A stretch of 64,000 nt of DNA from positions 620,001-684,000 of the forward strand of contig NC_015416.1 of the NCBI RefSeq assembly GCF_000204415.1. Direction: 5' to 3'. This stretch comes from Methanothrix soehngenii GP6 (lineage in GTDB: Archaea; Halobacteriota; Methanosarcinia; Methanotrichales; Methanotrichaceae). The first letter of the stretch is position 1; each line of letters starts with the position of its first letter. The notes beneath the pieces are model-generated. The model did no database searches. It was not told where the DNA came from and saw only the letters and a list, made by a program, of their open reading frames with translations. Shown here in pieces: positions 26,891 through 35,297 of the stretch. Both the position numbers and the translations under genes were made by a program.

Positions 26891-27802
26891 TTATCTTTTT
26901 TTCCGGTACAGCTCTCTCATCATCTCCCGGTGCATGGAGGCCATCATATCTCCCTGCATGCCGATCATGAACAATTGGATGCCGACTATGATCAGAATCG
27001 CCGTCAATATAGTTAAGGGAACATGCTCTATTCTCCACAATAACCAGTCTCTGGCCACATAGACCCCTACCAGAAAGCCGAGCAATCCCACGAATGAGCC
27101 CATCAGGCCAAAGTAGAACATGGGGTTCTCCGTCTTGGCCATGCGGAAGATGGTGAGAATGATCTTCAGACCGTCCCGGAACGGATGCAGCTTTGTCTTG
27201 GTTCCGGCGGACCGGGGCTGGTAGGTGATGGGAACCTCGATTATCCTCAGGCCTTTCTTTACGCTCTCAATGGTCATCTCCGACTCGATCTCAAAGCCAG
27301 GCATGGATAGATCGAGCATCCTTATTCCTTCCGTGGTGAAGGCTCTGTAGCCGGACAGGATATCGTGCAGCTGGACTCGGTAGATTGCCGCAAAGAAGCG
27401 GTTGATCATCTTATTGCCGAACATATTCAGCCTTTTGATGGCTCCTCCCTGAATGTTCTCCAGCCTGTTTCCCACCACGTGATCTGCCTGTCCCTCTAAG
27501 ATGGGCTCCATGATCCTGGCAGCATCGCGAGGAAGGTAGGTGCCGTCCCCGTCGATTAAGAGGATGTACCTCTCCTTTATATGGCCGAAGACCTCCTTTA
27601 GAGCCTGGCCTTTGCCCGATCCCGACTGAATGAAAACTTTTGCGCCGGACGCTCTGGCTTTCTCTACGGTCTTGTCGGTGCTATGGCCGTCCACGACCAG
27701 GATGTTATCATAGCCCAGCTCCTGGAATTCGCGGATGACGGGCTGGATGGATTTCTCTTCGTTGAGGGTCGGTATGAGAATGCAGATGTCTTTATGGCTC
27801 AC
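26891..27802 (-). CDS. Family 2 glycosyltransferase, AglJ/dolichol-phosphate-sugar synthase type
   Basis: 303 residues. The GT-A domain has ILIPTLNEEKSIQPVIREFQELGYDNILVVDGHSTDKT and LLIDGDGTYLPRDA (D-x-D-type metal site), then DILSGYRAFTTEGIRML and EIESEMTIESVKKGLRIIEVPITYQPR. Two C-terminal transmembrane helices (FYFGLMGSFVGLLGFLVGVYVA; LTILTAILIIVGIQLFMIGM) anchor it. This is the layout of AglJ-like enzymes that charge dolichyl phosphate for N-glycosylation of surface proteins. It converges with the giant secreted gene and is followed upstream by a phosphomannomutase, fitting sugar-nucleotide supply. Confidence 0.85.
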   Translation of the reverse strand: MSHKDICILIPTLNEEKSIQPVIREFQELGYDNILVVDGHSTDKTVEKARASGAKVFIQSGSGKGQALKEVFGHIKERYILLIDGDGTYLPRDAARIMEPILEGQADHVVGNRLENIQGGAIKRLNMFGNKMINRFFAAIYRVQLHDILSGYRAFTTEGIRMLDLSMPGFEIESEMTIESVKKGLRIIEVPITYQPRSAGTKTKLHPFRDGLKIILTIFRMAKTENPMFYFGLMGSFVGLLGFLVGVYVARDWLLWRIEHVPLTILTAILIIVGIQLFMIGMQGDMMASMHREMMRELYRKKR

Positions 27803-27827
27803 GCTTAAATCAGCTCTGGCGAAATTT

Positions 27828-29147
27828 TCAGGCTTTCATCGCCTGGTGGATGATCTTTTTGTATTGCTCCTCCAGCTCTTTCATATCCCCTCTGGTGGTC
27901 TCGATATACAGCCGGATGATGGGCTCGGTGTTGCTCGGCCGGATGAGAACGCTGTAGCTTTCGGTGGTGATCTTCAAGCCATCTGTTGTGTCCGGCTCAA
28001 AGAAAGCCAGTGAATCGGCCAGGCGGAGCATAACCGCTGCCGGGTCTTCATTGAGGTGGACGCTCATCTGTTTATAGGGATAATCAGGTATCATGCCCGC
28101 CAGATCTGAGAGCTTCTCTCCACTGGACACGATCTCAGCCAGGGCGAGGCTCATGGCGAAGGGATCATCAGAATACTGGAACTCGGGCAGGAAGAAGTGG
28201 CCGCTTCGTTCTACGCCCAGAACCGCTTTTGAGTTTTTCACCCGGTTTGCCACGAAGACATCGCCCACCCTCTCTCGCAGAACCTTTATGCCATCCTTTT
28301 CCAGCTCTCGCTCCAGGATCATTGAACAGTCGAAGCCGGATATGACCAGGTCACCGGGCTTGTACCTTGCCCGGGTGATGATGATCGCCACCTTCTCCGG
28401 GGGCAGGACAGCTCCTTTATCATCGATGACGATTCCCCTGTCAGCATCCGGATCAAATCCCACGCCGAAATCTGCCTCTTTTTTCTTTAGCATCTGGCAG
28501 GCAGGGCGCAAAGATTCCTCATTGGGAGCGGGACCTCGGCCGGGAAACAGGCCGTCCGTGGTTCCGTTTAAAATCAAAGGATTAAAACCCAGCTGCTGGT
28601 AGAAGGAGGCCATTGTGCAGGCTGCACCATTTCCCATGTCTAAAACCAGCTTGAGGGGACGCTTGAGGTTCAGCTTCCCTTGCACATACTCCCTGTATCT
28701 CTCGATCGCCTCCCCTGGATCGCGATCGGTCTTGATCCCCTGGCCAGCGAGAAAGCCCCCCTCCCGATAGTACTTCATTATGGAGGACTCCTGATAGAGC
28801 AGGCCATAACCGTCACAGGTTCTGAATCGCACGCCGTTGTACTCCGGCGGATTATGAGAGGCGGATATGTAGGCTGCGGCCTTGAGCTCCTCTTTCCAGG
28901 TGATAAAGCTGATTATGGCAATGGGGATGATGCCAAAGCTGTTAACCTGGCAGCCTGTGCTCAGTACTCCATCCAGGAACGCCTTCTGGAGGCTTGGGCC
29001 ACTGATCCGGGTATCTCTTCCCAGGGAGACTGAACCACCTTCAGCATAAGATCCAAAGGATTCACCAACTCTCTTCACCAACTGCTCTGTGAGATCGGTG
29101 CCGTAGACACCTCTGACATCATAAGCTCTGAATACTGTCACATGCAT
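27828..29147 (-). CDS. Phosphomannomutase/phosphoglucomutase
   Basis: About 439 residues from the ATG at 29147 (MHVTVFRAYDVRGVYG); an ATG at 29165 is possible. Alpha-D-phosphohexomutase motifs are present: substrate loop FRAYDVRG, catalytic serine loop AAAYISASHNPPEYNG near residue 95, metal loop GFDPDADRG, sugar-binding VERSGHFF and phosphate-binding RPSNTEPIIRLYIE. It interconverts hexose 1- and 6-phosphates. It is upstream of the glycosyltransferase on the same strand with a 25-base gap, so the two likely cooperate in glycan synthesis. Confidence 0.92.
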   Translation of the reverse strand: MHVTVFRAYDVRGVYGTDLTEQLVKRVGESFGSYAEGGSVSLGRDTRISGPSLQKAFLDGVLSTGCQVNSFGIIPIAIISFITWKEELKAAAYISASHNPPEYNGVRFRTCDGYGLLYQESSIMKYYREGGFLAGQGIKTDRDPGEAIERYREYVQGKLNLKRPLKLVLDMGNGAACTMASFYQQLGFNPLILNGTTDGLFPGRGPAPNEESLRPACQMLKKKEADFGVGFDPDADRGIVIDDKGAVLPPEKVAIIITRARYKPGDLVISGFDCSMILERELEKDGIKVLRERVGDVFVANRVKNSKAVLGVERSGHFFLPEFQYSDDPFAMSLALAEIVSSGEKLSDLAGMIPDYPYKQMSVHLNEDPAAVMLRLADSLAFFEPDTTDGLKITTESYSVLIRPSNTEPIIRLYIETTRGDMKELEEQYKKIIHQAMKA

Positions 29148-29349
29148 CCGTTGTGTCTCGGGCATTTAAATTATTTTCTGCCAGGAAAAAAGAAGTTGGA
29201 GAAAAGATAGGAGAGGATCATCGGATAAAAAATCGATACGATCTCATGGATCGATGGTTTGCGGCCGATTTTGCCACAAAAAGTAGCGCCAATCGTTATA
29301 ATATTTTCCTTTCCTCGATCTTGCTACCGCTTCTTCTCATGTAGCCCAT

Positions 29350-29631
29350 CTATGATTCCTGTTTTGTGAGGATTATCTCCATCGAAGAGACATTCACCAT
29401 CTTTCCTTCCTCGTTGGGAATGGATTCCGTGCCGATGATTATGTTCTTGACTGTGAGATTGGGCATGAACCTGTTTCTTGTTATCTCTGCCGTATCCACA
29501 GCGCGGGAGATGGCACGCCCTCTTGCTTTCAATATCACACTGGCAATAGGCTTGTTAAACTGGGTCATAACTGCCAGGACGTAGTTCATGACTGGTTTGT
29601 CTCCAATGAAAATCACTGCATCGTCTTCCAT
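29350..29631 (-). CDS. albA: DNA/RNA-binding protein Alba
   Basis: 93 residues. Typical Alba: [21 protein letters not shown], then the basic [20 protein letters not shown], and [33 protein letters not shown]. The usual N-terminal acetylated or basic SK-x-x-N motif is replaced by MEDDA, so the N-terminal lysine pair at positions 16-17 is not obvious. It coats DNA and RNA in archaea. It starts 37 bases after rlmE and is likely in its operon. Confidence 0.93.
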   Translation of the reverse strand: MEDDAVIFIGDKPVMNYVLAVMTQFNKPIASVILKARGRAISRAVDTAEITRNRFMPNLTVKNIIIGTESIPNEEGKMVNVSSMEIILTKQES

Positions 29632-29668
29632 GGTTTAGCCCCTCCGTTCACTTTTCTTGGGCAGGTTA

Positions 29669-30439
29669 TTAACTCTTTCTCTCTACGATTTCGGCAAAGG
29701 CGAAGTTGGTCAAAACGGCATCCACCTTAACTAGAAGCTCTTCTTTCAGCTTCGATCCTCGGACAATAATCGCGAAGCCCTCCACCATGGCCACGCCGTC
29801 TCCAGATTTGCCCACAGATTCTATCCGAACATTGAGCATGTCCCCTTTGCGGACCGGGGCAGAAAGGAGCTTCTTTCCCACTACATAGGTCTCTGCGCTC
29901 TCCTTTCTTGAGGCCGCAGGCGAATGGGCATGAACAACGGCAAACTCCCGTCTGACATCATTGAGAAAATCTATGAACATATCTCCCTGAAACACCTTGA
30001 CCACGAAGTTGCCCCGCGGCCGGAGGAGCTTTTTGGCCATTTCAAGAGCGGACCGGGCCAGGTCTATGGAGATGGCATGGTCCCTGTCCCAGGCCCCGGA
30101 GAGATTGGGGGCGGCGTCGCATATCACCACATCTGCATCCCCACCAAGGGCATCTTTTACCTGGTCCACTGTGCTCAGGGCGGTGATGTCCGCCCTGAAG
30201 GTGACCACTCCTGGGATGGGGGTGATGCCCTCCAGGTCCACTCCCACGATCTTTCCTCCGGAGAGCTTCTGGGCTACCTGCAGCCAGCCGCCTGGCGCCG
30301 CCCCCAGGTCGACCACGGAGTCGCCTTTTTTTATGACATGGAACTTCTCATTTATCTGCAGGAGCTTGTAGGCCGATCGGGCCCTGTAGCCTTCCTCTTT
30401 CGCCTTGCGGTAGTAGTGATCCTTCTGGTCTCGGGCCAT
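29669..30439 (-). CDS. rlmE: 23S rRNA 2'-O-methyltransferase RlmE/FtsJ with C-terminal TRAM domain
   Basis: About 256 residues from the ATG at 30439 (MARDQKDHYYRKAKEEGYRARSAYKLLQINEK). FtsJ signature: SVVDLGAAPGGWLQVAQKL (SAM site) and the K-D-K-E tetrad through Y-R-ARSAYK, VICDAAPNLSG, FVVKVFQG and SRKESAETYVVGK. The last 65 residues (LSAPVRKGDMLNVRIESVGKSGDGVAMVEGFAIIVRG) are a TRAM RNA-binding domain, a fusion seen in archaeal RlmE. The frame is open far upstream, but that part runs over the RNase P RNA gene and is not coding. Confidence 0.9.
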   Translation of the reverse strand: MARDQKDHYYRKAKEEGYRARSAYKLLQINEKFHVIKKGDSVVDLGAAPGGWLQVAQKLSGGKIVGVDLEGITPIPGVVTFRADITALSTVDQVKDALGGDADVVICDAAPNLSGAWDRDHAISIDLARSALEMAKKLLRPRGNFVVKVFQGDMFIDFLNDVRREFAVVHAHSPAASRKESAETYVVGKKLLSAPVRKGDMLNVRIESVGKSGDGVAMVEGFAIIVRGSKLKEELLVKVDAVLTNFAFAEIVERKS

Positions 30440-30544
30440 CTGCGGGATAGAATGGCTGTCATAGGATATAGACTTGCCCGAGGGTGGCATATGGGGTTGG
30501 CCAGGCCAGGTTAAGCCTGGCGGTTTATGACCGGCAAGCGAAGC

Positions 30545-30556
30545 CATTATAAACCT
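30545..30556 (+). promoter_or_regulatory. TATA box of the RNase P RNA gene
   Basis: CATTATAAACC lies about 24 bases before the P1 stem of rnpB, the usual archaeal spacing. Confidence 0.5.
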
Positions 30557-30572
30557 AAACCGGCGTCTTGAA

Positions 30573-30886
30573 TGATGCGAGAGAGGAAGGACGGCTGCCG
30601 CTGGCCAGCTCCGGCCGGTGTGGAAAGTCCCTCCACCACTGGACACACAGACATCCCAAAGGATGTGGGGCGAGAGCTCCGGCTCTGGCACAGAAACGAT
30701 ACCGCGCAGCGTTAAAGCTATGATGCCGAAAGGCTGAGGTCGCGCTGAATGCGGATGAAACGGCGAAACCCTGTGGGTGCAAGCCAAAATAGAGCTGCTA
30801 ACATGGACGTCCAGCCAAGCTCGGGTATGGCGCTAAGCTGAATGCCGTCATAGAACAGAAGGGGGCTTACTCTCCTCACTCGTATA
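30573..30886 (+). ncRNA. rnpB: RNase P RNA (archaeal type A)
   Basis: The catalytic RNA of RNase P, which trims tRNA 5' ends. Conserved pieces appear in order: GAGGAAGGACGGC near the 5' end, GGAAAGTCCCTCCACC, ACAGAAACGATACC, GATGAAACGGCGAAACCC, GTGCAAGCCAAAATAG and, at the 3' end, AGAACAGAAGGGGGCTTAC. The ends pair to form P1 (ATGCGAGAGAGG with TCTCCTCACTCGTAT). A TATA-like TTATAAA lies at about 30548, roughly 24 bases upstream. It is divergent from rlmE. Ends are accurate to a few bases. Confidence 0.92.
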
Positions 30887-31213
30887 TCAAATCTTATGAT
30901 TTCTCAATTCTTCTGCGCTCCTCTGAAATCCTGCCAATTTTTCTCAAATAGGTCCATATATCCATTCATTAGCAGTTATTTCATAGTGATGCAGGATGCT
31001 CACCATGTGAGGGTTTCGGTTTAGCACCAATTAGAAGAGATTTAAATTCTTGCGTTAATATTTTCAATCTGTATGGTCGTTTTTAAGTCAATTCATCCAT
31101 TATGTAGCCTCTTTTTCAGCATTTCGCCTTGCTTTTTCTCTGGCTCAAACAACAGACCAAGGATGATACATCAGCGGCATGAAAAACCAGTATGCCTTAA
31201 GAGTTTTTCATGT
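30887..31213. other. Intergenic stretch without recognised gene
   Basis: I see no supported coding region. Near the right end there is an inverted repeat, CATGAAAAAC ... GTTTTTCATG, at about 31178-31210, abutting a partial MITE. Similar GTTTTTCATG words occur near the IS110 element at 40.5 kb, so this may be debris of such an element. Confidence 0.4.
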
Positions 31214-31279
31214 TGAGACGCAGAGAAACAAAGGCTATAATCGCTGCTGTGCCTCACCCACATAATTTAGCGAAGAGCC
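31214..31279 (-). mobile_element. Partial MITE copy
   Basis: Read on the minus strand it begins GGCTCTTCGCTAAATTATGT and continues GGGTGAGG, then GCCTTTGTTTCTCTGCGTCTC: the left third of the 160-bp MITE found complete at 50668-50827 and 53658-53815. The remaining two thirds are missing. It abuts an IS110 transposase remnant on its right. Confidence 0.6.
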
Positions 31280-31367
31280 TGGAATTCTAACCATCGAAGA
31301 CATGATTCAATGCATAGCACAGGCAGGATACGACGTTAAAAGGAAAAAATCTGGGGTAAATGGATAA
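31279..31367 (+). pseudogene. IS110-family transposase C-terminal remnant
   Basis: The plus strand reads EPGILTIEDMIQCIAQAGYD and then VKRKKSGVNG before a stop. It aligns with the last residues of the intact IS110 transposase at 39070-40323 (MDIDEMIKIISQAGYLVEKDL). Only about 28 codons remain. Confidence 0.65.
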
Positions 31368-31979
31368 TGCCACTAACATTTGGTTTTTTTGTTTTTCACC
31401 GGAAACAGCGAATAGCCCTTTTTTTTCATTTTTCAGGCAAAGTAAATTGAGATCAATTATGTTCAATATAGATATAAATATAAAATAACCAGTGAATTGA
31501 AAGAGGGCACCTTTCGACCTTCTGTGGAGCGCCTAAACATACGCCATCACATAACCTATAAATAAAGGCGTGGAATATGTATAAAAAATAGATGTAGGAT
31601 GTAGGAGGTAGCATATTGATATACAGACAGCGGAAAGCATTGCTGGCCCTATGGGCCTTATGCATAGGGATATCGCTCTTTGGATTAGCCATAGGGCAGA
31701 ATACATACGATGCATACCCTGGAGCGCCCACACCAGTGACCACTCAGATCCCCACACCGGCACCAACGGCCGAGACCCAAACGACTATCCCTTCACAGGT
31801 ACAGACGACAGTGCCTGCCTCGAATCAGATGCAACCCACTTCCATTGTGGCACCATCGGCAGCGCAACAGCAGCAAACGGCAGTCATGACCACACCGGTT
31901 GTATCATCTAGCTCAGCCACCGCCACTGCTGTTTACTCTGCTCAGGCACCTCCTGCAACACAGCAGAATGTACTGCTGA

Positions 31980-33852
31980 CCTGATCAGCGATGACTTCCT
32001 CCCTACATCTCTCGTTAGCCGACGAGTCGAGTCTCCTCTTTGAATAACGCACTCATTCCGATCTCCTTTAATCTTGCAGAAACAGAATCGGTCATATTGA
32101 GATACCATGTTTTGACCTCGTTGCCAAATCGAACCTCGACTCTTTGCACCACGGCCAGATCCCGCAAAAACATATCCGCGCTCTCCCAAGATCCTTCTTT
32201 GCCAGAAGCCTCTTTGAGCTTCCATTGAAGCACAGCCAACAATCGATATGCAAGCATGCAGACGAAAAGGTAAGCTTTCACACGATGCTCCAATCTGTGT
32301 CGAACAGGTTCGACCTCTTCATGTGTTTTCAAAACACGAAAGACTTTCTCTATGAAGTCCTTTTCCAGATACATGTTCACAGCATTATTTGCATTTAATG
32401 AGTAATCAGTAGATAATATGAGCCATTTTCCATCATATTTTTCCGCAGATCGGAGTCTCTGTCGATCATAACTCCATTCAATCCTAGGCCCGTCTTTTTT
32501 TCTGCGCACGCTGGCATCAATAAAGCCAGACCACTGTCCGACTATGTTTTTTATTCGATCATGGAGTCGTTTTTCGGACCAGTCTTTTCCAGTCTGGCTT
32601 AGCTCGTTGAGGCTTTCTCCGATTACGGAAAGCGCTTCATTTCTTGCATCAGCATCCTTCACGCTTCTTTCGCGATTGGCATAAACGATTGTAGAGCGTT
32701 CTTTTCCGAAAAGTTCATTTTCTGTCTTTATCGCATAGATATGCCCCGCATGACTGCTGCGGACAAGCGAATCAGGGCTAATTGGGATTTTGGTTTTGCC
32801 GATGATTTCTTTTGCTTCTTTCGATGTTTTAGGTACGCCGCATATCAGTTTCCACCCAGACTCATCTACCATTTGCACATGTTTTTTTGATACGTTTCCG
32901 CGATCCCATATTAGAGTTCCAGGTTCAATGGCCATTTTAGATAAGCGATTCAGCAGGTTTTTCACTGTGGATATGCTGTGACGGCTTCCGTTGTACACAA
33001 AATGCGAAAGAGGATATCGATCTCGTTTTGACACAAGAATCGCGAGGTTAGCTTGACGCCGACGAATTCTATCAGGATTATATCCAAGCTCAGCAAGAGG
33101 GCAACTAACTCCGAAAAACAGCAAAGTTGTAAGGTCGTAAGCTAATGTCTCTTTTTCATCGGCAGGGAGTGGATGGCTTTTTCGCCATCTATGGTACAGA
33201 GCGTCATCTATCCTCGAACTCAAATCGGTAATAGAAGCTGCGGTCTTGTCTTCCTTGCATACGAAATCAAGTGCAAAAAGGAATGCATCCTTTGTGAAGA
33301 CATCTGCGGGAAGACCTGCAAGATGCGGGAGATCTGTAGTTTGCACCCATCGCTCAAGCATAGTAGCACTATCTGGGTCGATCGCACGGTTTATTGCCCA
33401 AACAGTCAGCAATTTCCCTGGAGAGACGCCGTTTAAGCCTGAATCGGAGCAGCAGATTCCGTCGATTATCTGGATAAAACCAAGATCCTCGGCAATCGAC
33501 CAGAGCAATTGAACGTCACCTGCTCGATATGATCTGGACAAATCAAGTCGATCTATGACCTTCTTACGAGGTTTATAGGTATCGGATTTGGCATCTTCTC
33601 GTCCAATATAGCGCACGAACTTACTGACTACTTTTCCCTCTTCCCTTGTGGTTTTGTATTCCTCAAGGTAAACATGACCTCCTCGCTTGCGCCTTTTGAT
33701 AGCCATGTGGGGAGTATACTCCCTACAAGCATAAGTATATTTCGGTACGAGGATAATTTAATATAGTGGCTTATTTTGGAAAATCAGTTTCAGAAATGGC
33801 TCATTAACAGAAGGATAAATTCTAGTGGGGAGTAAGTGCCACGCTGTTCAGG
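31980..33852 (-). mobile_element. IS1634-like (IS4 superfamily) insertion sequence
   Basis: About 1873 bp. The ends form imperfect terminal inverted repeats: CCTGATCAGCGATGACTTCC on the left and, reading inward from the right, CCTGAACAGCGTGGCACTTA. Both continue into CTCCC. The target duplication TGCTGA flanks the element at 31974-31979 and 33853-33858. It carries one transposase gene on the minus strand and splits the secreted protein gene 31616-34226. Confidence 0.85.
32015..33706 (-). CDS. IS1634-family DDE transposase
   Basis: 563 residues, apparently intact. The N-terminus MAIKRRKRGGHVYLEEYKTTREEGKVVSKFVRYIGRE is typical of the IS1634/ISH-like group. Candidate catalytic residues: Asp in ETLAYDLTTLLFFG, Asp in GTLIWDRGNVSKK, and Glu in MYLEKDFIEKVFRVLKTHEEVEPVRHR, the insertion-bearing DDE fold of the IS4 superfamily. 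The start lies about 145 bases inside the right end of the element. Confidence 0.88.
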   Translation of the reverse strand: MAIKRRKRGGHVYLEEYKTTREEGKVVSKFVRYIGREDAKSDTYKPRKKVIDRLDLSRSYRAGDVQLLWSIAEDLGFIQIIDGICCSDSGLNGVSPGKLLTVWAINRAIDPDSATMLERWVQTTDLPHLAGLPADVFTKDAFLFALDFVCKEDKTAASITDLSSRIDDALYHRWRKSHPLPADEKETLAYDLTTLLFFGVSCPLAELGYNPDRIRRRQANLAILVSKRDRYPLSHFVYNGSRHSISTVKNLLNRLSKMAIEPGTLIWDRGNVSKKHVQMVDESGWKLICGVPKTSKEAKEIIGKTKIPISPDSLVRSSHAGHIYAIKTENELFGKERSTIVYANRERSVKDADARNEALSVIGESLNELSQTGKDWSEKRLHDRIKNIVGQWSGFIDASVRRKKDGPRIEWSYDRQRLRSAEKYDGKWLILSTDYSLNANNAVNMYLEKDFIEKVFRVLKTHEEVEPVRHRLEHRVKAYLFVCMLAYRLLAVLQWKLKEASGKEGSWESADMFLRDLAVVQRVEVRFGNEVKTWYLNMTDSVSARLKEIGMSALFKEETRLVG

Positions 33853-34283
33853 TGCTGACATACGATGTTCAGACCGCTCCTCCCTCGGCGGTATACTACA
33901 GCGGATCATATTTGCCCTGGACATCTTTCTATCAGGTATTCTCAGCAAACGCCCCAGCACTCTGGATCTCATCATCCCTGGGATGGGCCTGGTATGCCAC
34001 CAGTCCTGCGGGGAGCTGGGTGCAGGAGCTGATGTATGTCCCGGTCACGGGAAGCATGAAGGTGTATGACCTGTACCCCGACGGCACAACAAGATACGTC
34101 AACTACGGATTTGCCACTCCGGGCTATAAGCTCAGGTGGTTCCGCGCCGATACGCCCGGCAGGTACATGACCATGGTTACTATAGCCGACATTCCGAGCA
34201 ACTACATCATCGTCGACGCGGCATAGCTCAACCGATCTCATTTCAAGCTGTGGAAAATTGAATGATCAAGAAAGGATGATGAT

Positions 34284-35021
34284 ATGATATTCAACTTAGC
34301 TAAAAGGTCGCTGGTGAGCCTTCTTTGCCTGGGCATTGCATTGGCCGGGATCGTTTTAGTCGGATTTGCTTTGGCCGCAGACAATCAGGGTGATGGGACA
34401 TATGACGCATATCCTGGGGGACCACAGCCCGTCACCGGGCAGCAGGCGCAGGCGACTATAGTCAGCACCACTACGCCTGGCCAGACAGCCACCACCGTGG
34501 TTCAGGAATCAGTTACATCCACGGTAAAGACAGGAAAGCCGTTGATTCAGATTGGCTCAGTGGGCAGAGCGGAGAGCGTAACGACCAATAGCAAAATAAC
34601 CGCGACCTATACCACCCAGGCCCCGCCGGTCACTGAACAGAAGGTTCTGCTGAACTACAATGTCCAGACTGCCCCACCAACGGCGGTGTATTACAGCGGC
34701 ACTTTCATGCCCTGGGCATCGTTCTCGCAAACATTCCAGGCGAATTCGCCCTTGCTGTGGGTGGCATCGTCTGCTGGCTGGTCCTGGCAAGCGACTTGTC
34801 CTGTTGGCGGCTGGATCCAGAATCTAATGTATGTGCCCTACACCGGAACCATGAAGATGTATGAGTTCTATCCTGACGGGACTGTCAAGCTCTACAGCTA
34901 TGGATTCAACAATCCGGGCTACAAGTACATCTGGTTCTATGCAGATACACCGGGAAGGCATGTATCGCTGTTCACCATATTCGATAAGCCAAGCAACTAC
35001 ATAACCATCGATGTGGTATAG
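34284..35021 (+). CDS. Secreted protein with YYSG...PSNYI-type beta domain
   Basis: 245 residues. Signal peptide (RSLVSLLCLGIALAGIVLVGFALA), the motif TYDAYPGGPQPVTG shared with the split paralog upstream, a Thr/Ser/Val-rich low-complexity region about residues 50-115, then a folded domain: NVQTAPPTAVYYSGTFMPWASFSQTF, LLWVASSAGWSWQATCPVGGWIQNLMYVPYTGTMKMYEFYPDG, GRHVSLFTIFDKPSNYITIDVV. The same domain ends the protein at 52931-53638. The family is not one I recognise; an extracellular structural or binding role is inferred from the signal peptide and Trp/Tyr-rich beta pattern. Confidence 0.75.
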   Translation: MIFNLAKRSLVSLLCLGIALAGIVLVGFALAADNQGDGTYDAYPGGPQPVTGQQAQATIVSTTTPGQTATTVVQESVTSTVKTGKPLIQIGSVGRAESVTTNSKITATYTTQAPPVTEQKVLLNYNVQTAPPTAVYYSGTFMPWASFSQTFQANSPLLWVASSAGWSWQATCPVGGWIQNLMYVPYTGTMKMYEFYPDGTVKLYSYGFNNPGYKYIWFYADTPGRHVSLFTIFDKPSNYITIDVV

Positions 35022-35297
35022 AGTTCTGGGATTATGCTCATTACTCTATCCCCTTTTTTGGTTAATTTTTGGAGGTTTGGCTGGGCAATAGGTAGATTAT
35101 AGCAAAAAATCTGCAACAATAGCATGATAAAAATAACAATCACTATTAAAAAATGAGCATTGGTAGCTATGTCTCATCGAGCATTGTGGTTGGCGGCGCC
35201 AGAGCCTGAGGATGCGCAGAAAAGCGGATACAGGTTCATGGATGCCATAAGCTCGTGGGATGTCGTATGGATTAAATAATTAATAGCGGATAATGAA

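Larger units (their letters stand above)
31616..34226 (+). pseudogene. Secreted surface-type protein gene split by an IS1634-like element
   Basis: The 5' part (31616-31979) starts with TTG behind GGAGGT, has a signal peptide (ALLALWALCIGISLFGLAIGQ) and a Thr/Pro/Gln-rich region, and ends ...QAPPATQQNVLL. The 3' part resumes at about 33859 as TYDVQTAPPSAVYYSGSYLPW and ends SNYIIVDAA at 34226. Removing the element and one copy of the 6-bp duplication restores one frame. The result, about 245 residues, is a close paralog of the next gene (34284-35021). The N-terminal fragment alone could still be secreted but lacks the folded domain. Confidence 0.85.

Noticed and set aside
30440-30787. N-terminal extension of RlmE
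   Set aside because: The extension is the complement of the RNase P RNA and its promoter, and the FtsJ family start fits the ATG at 30439.
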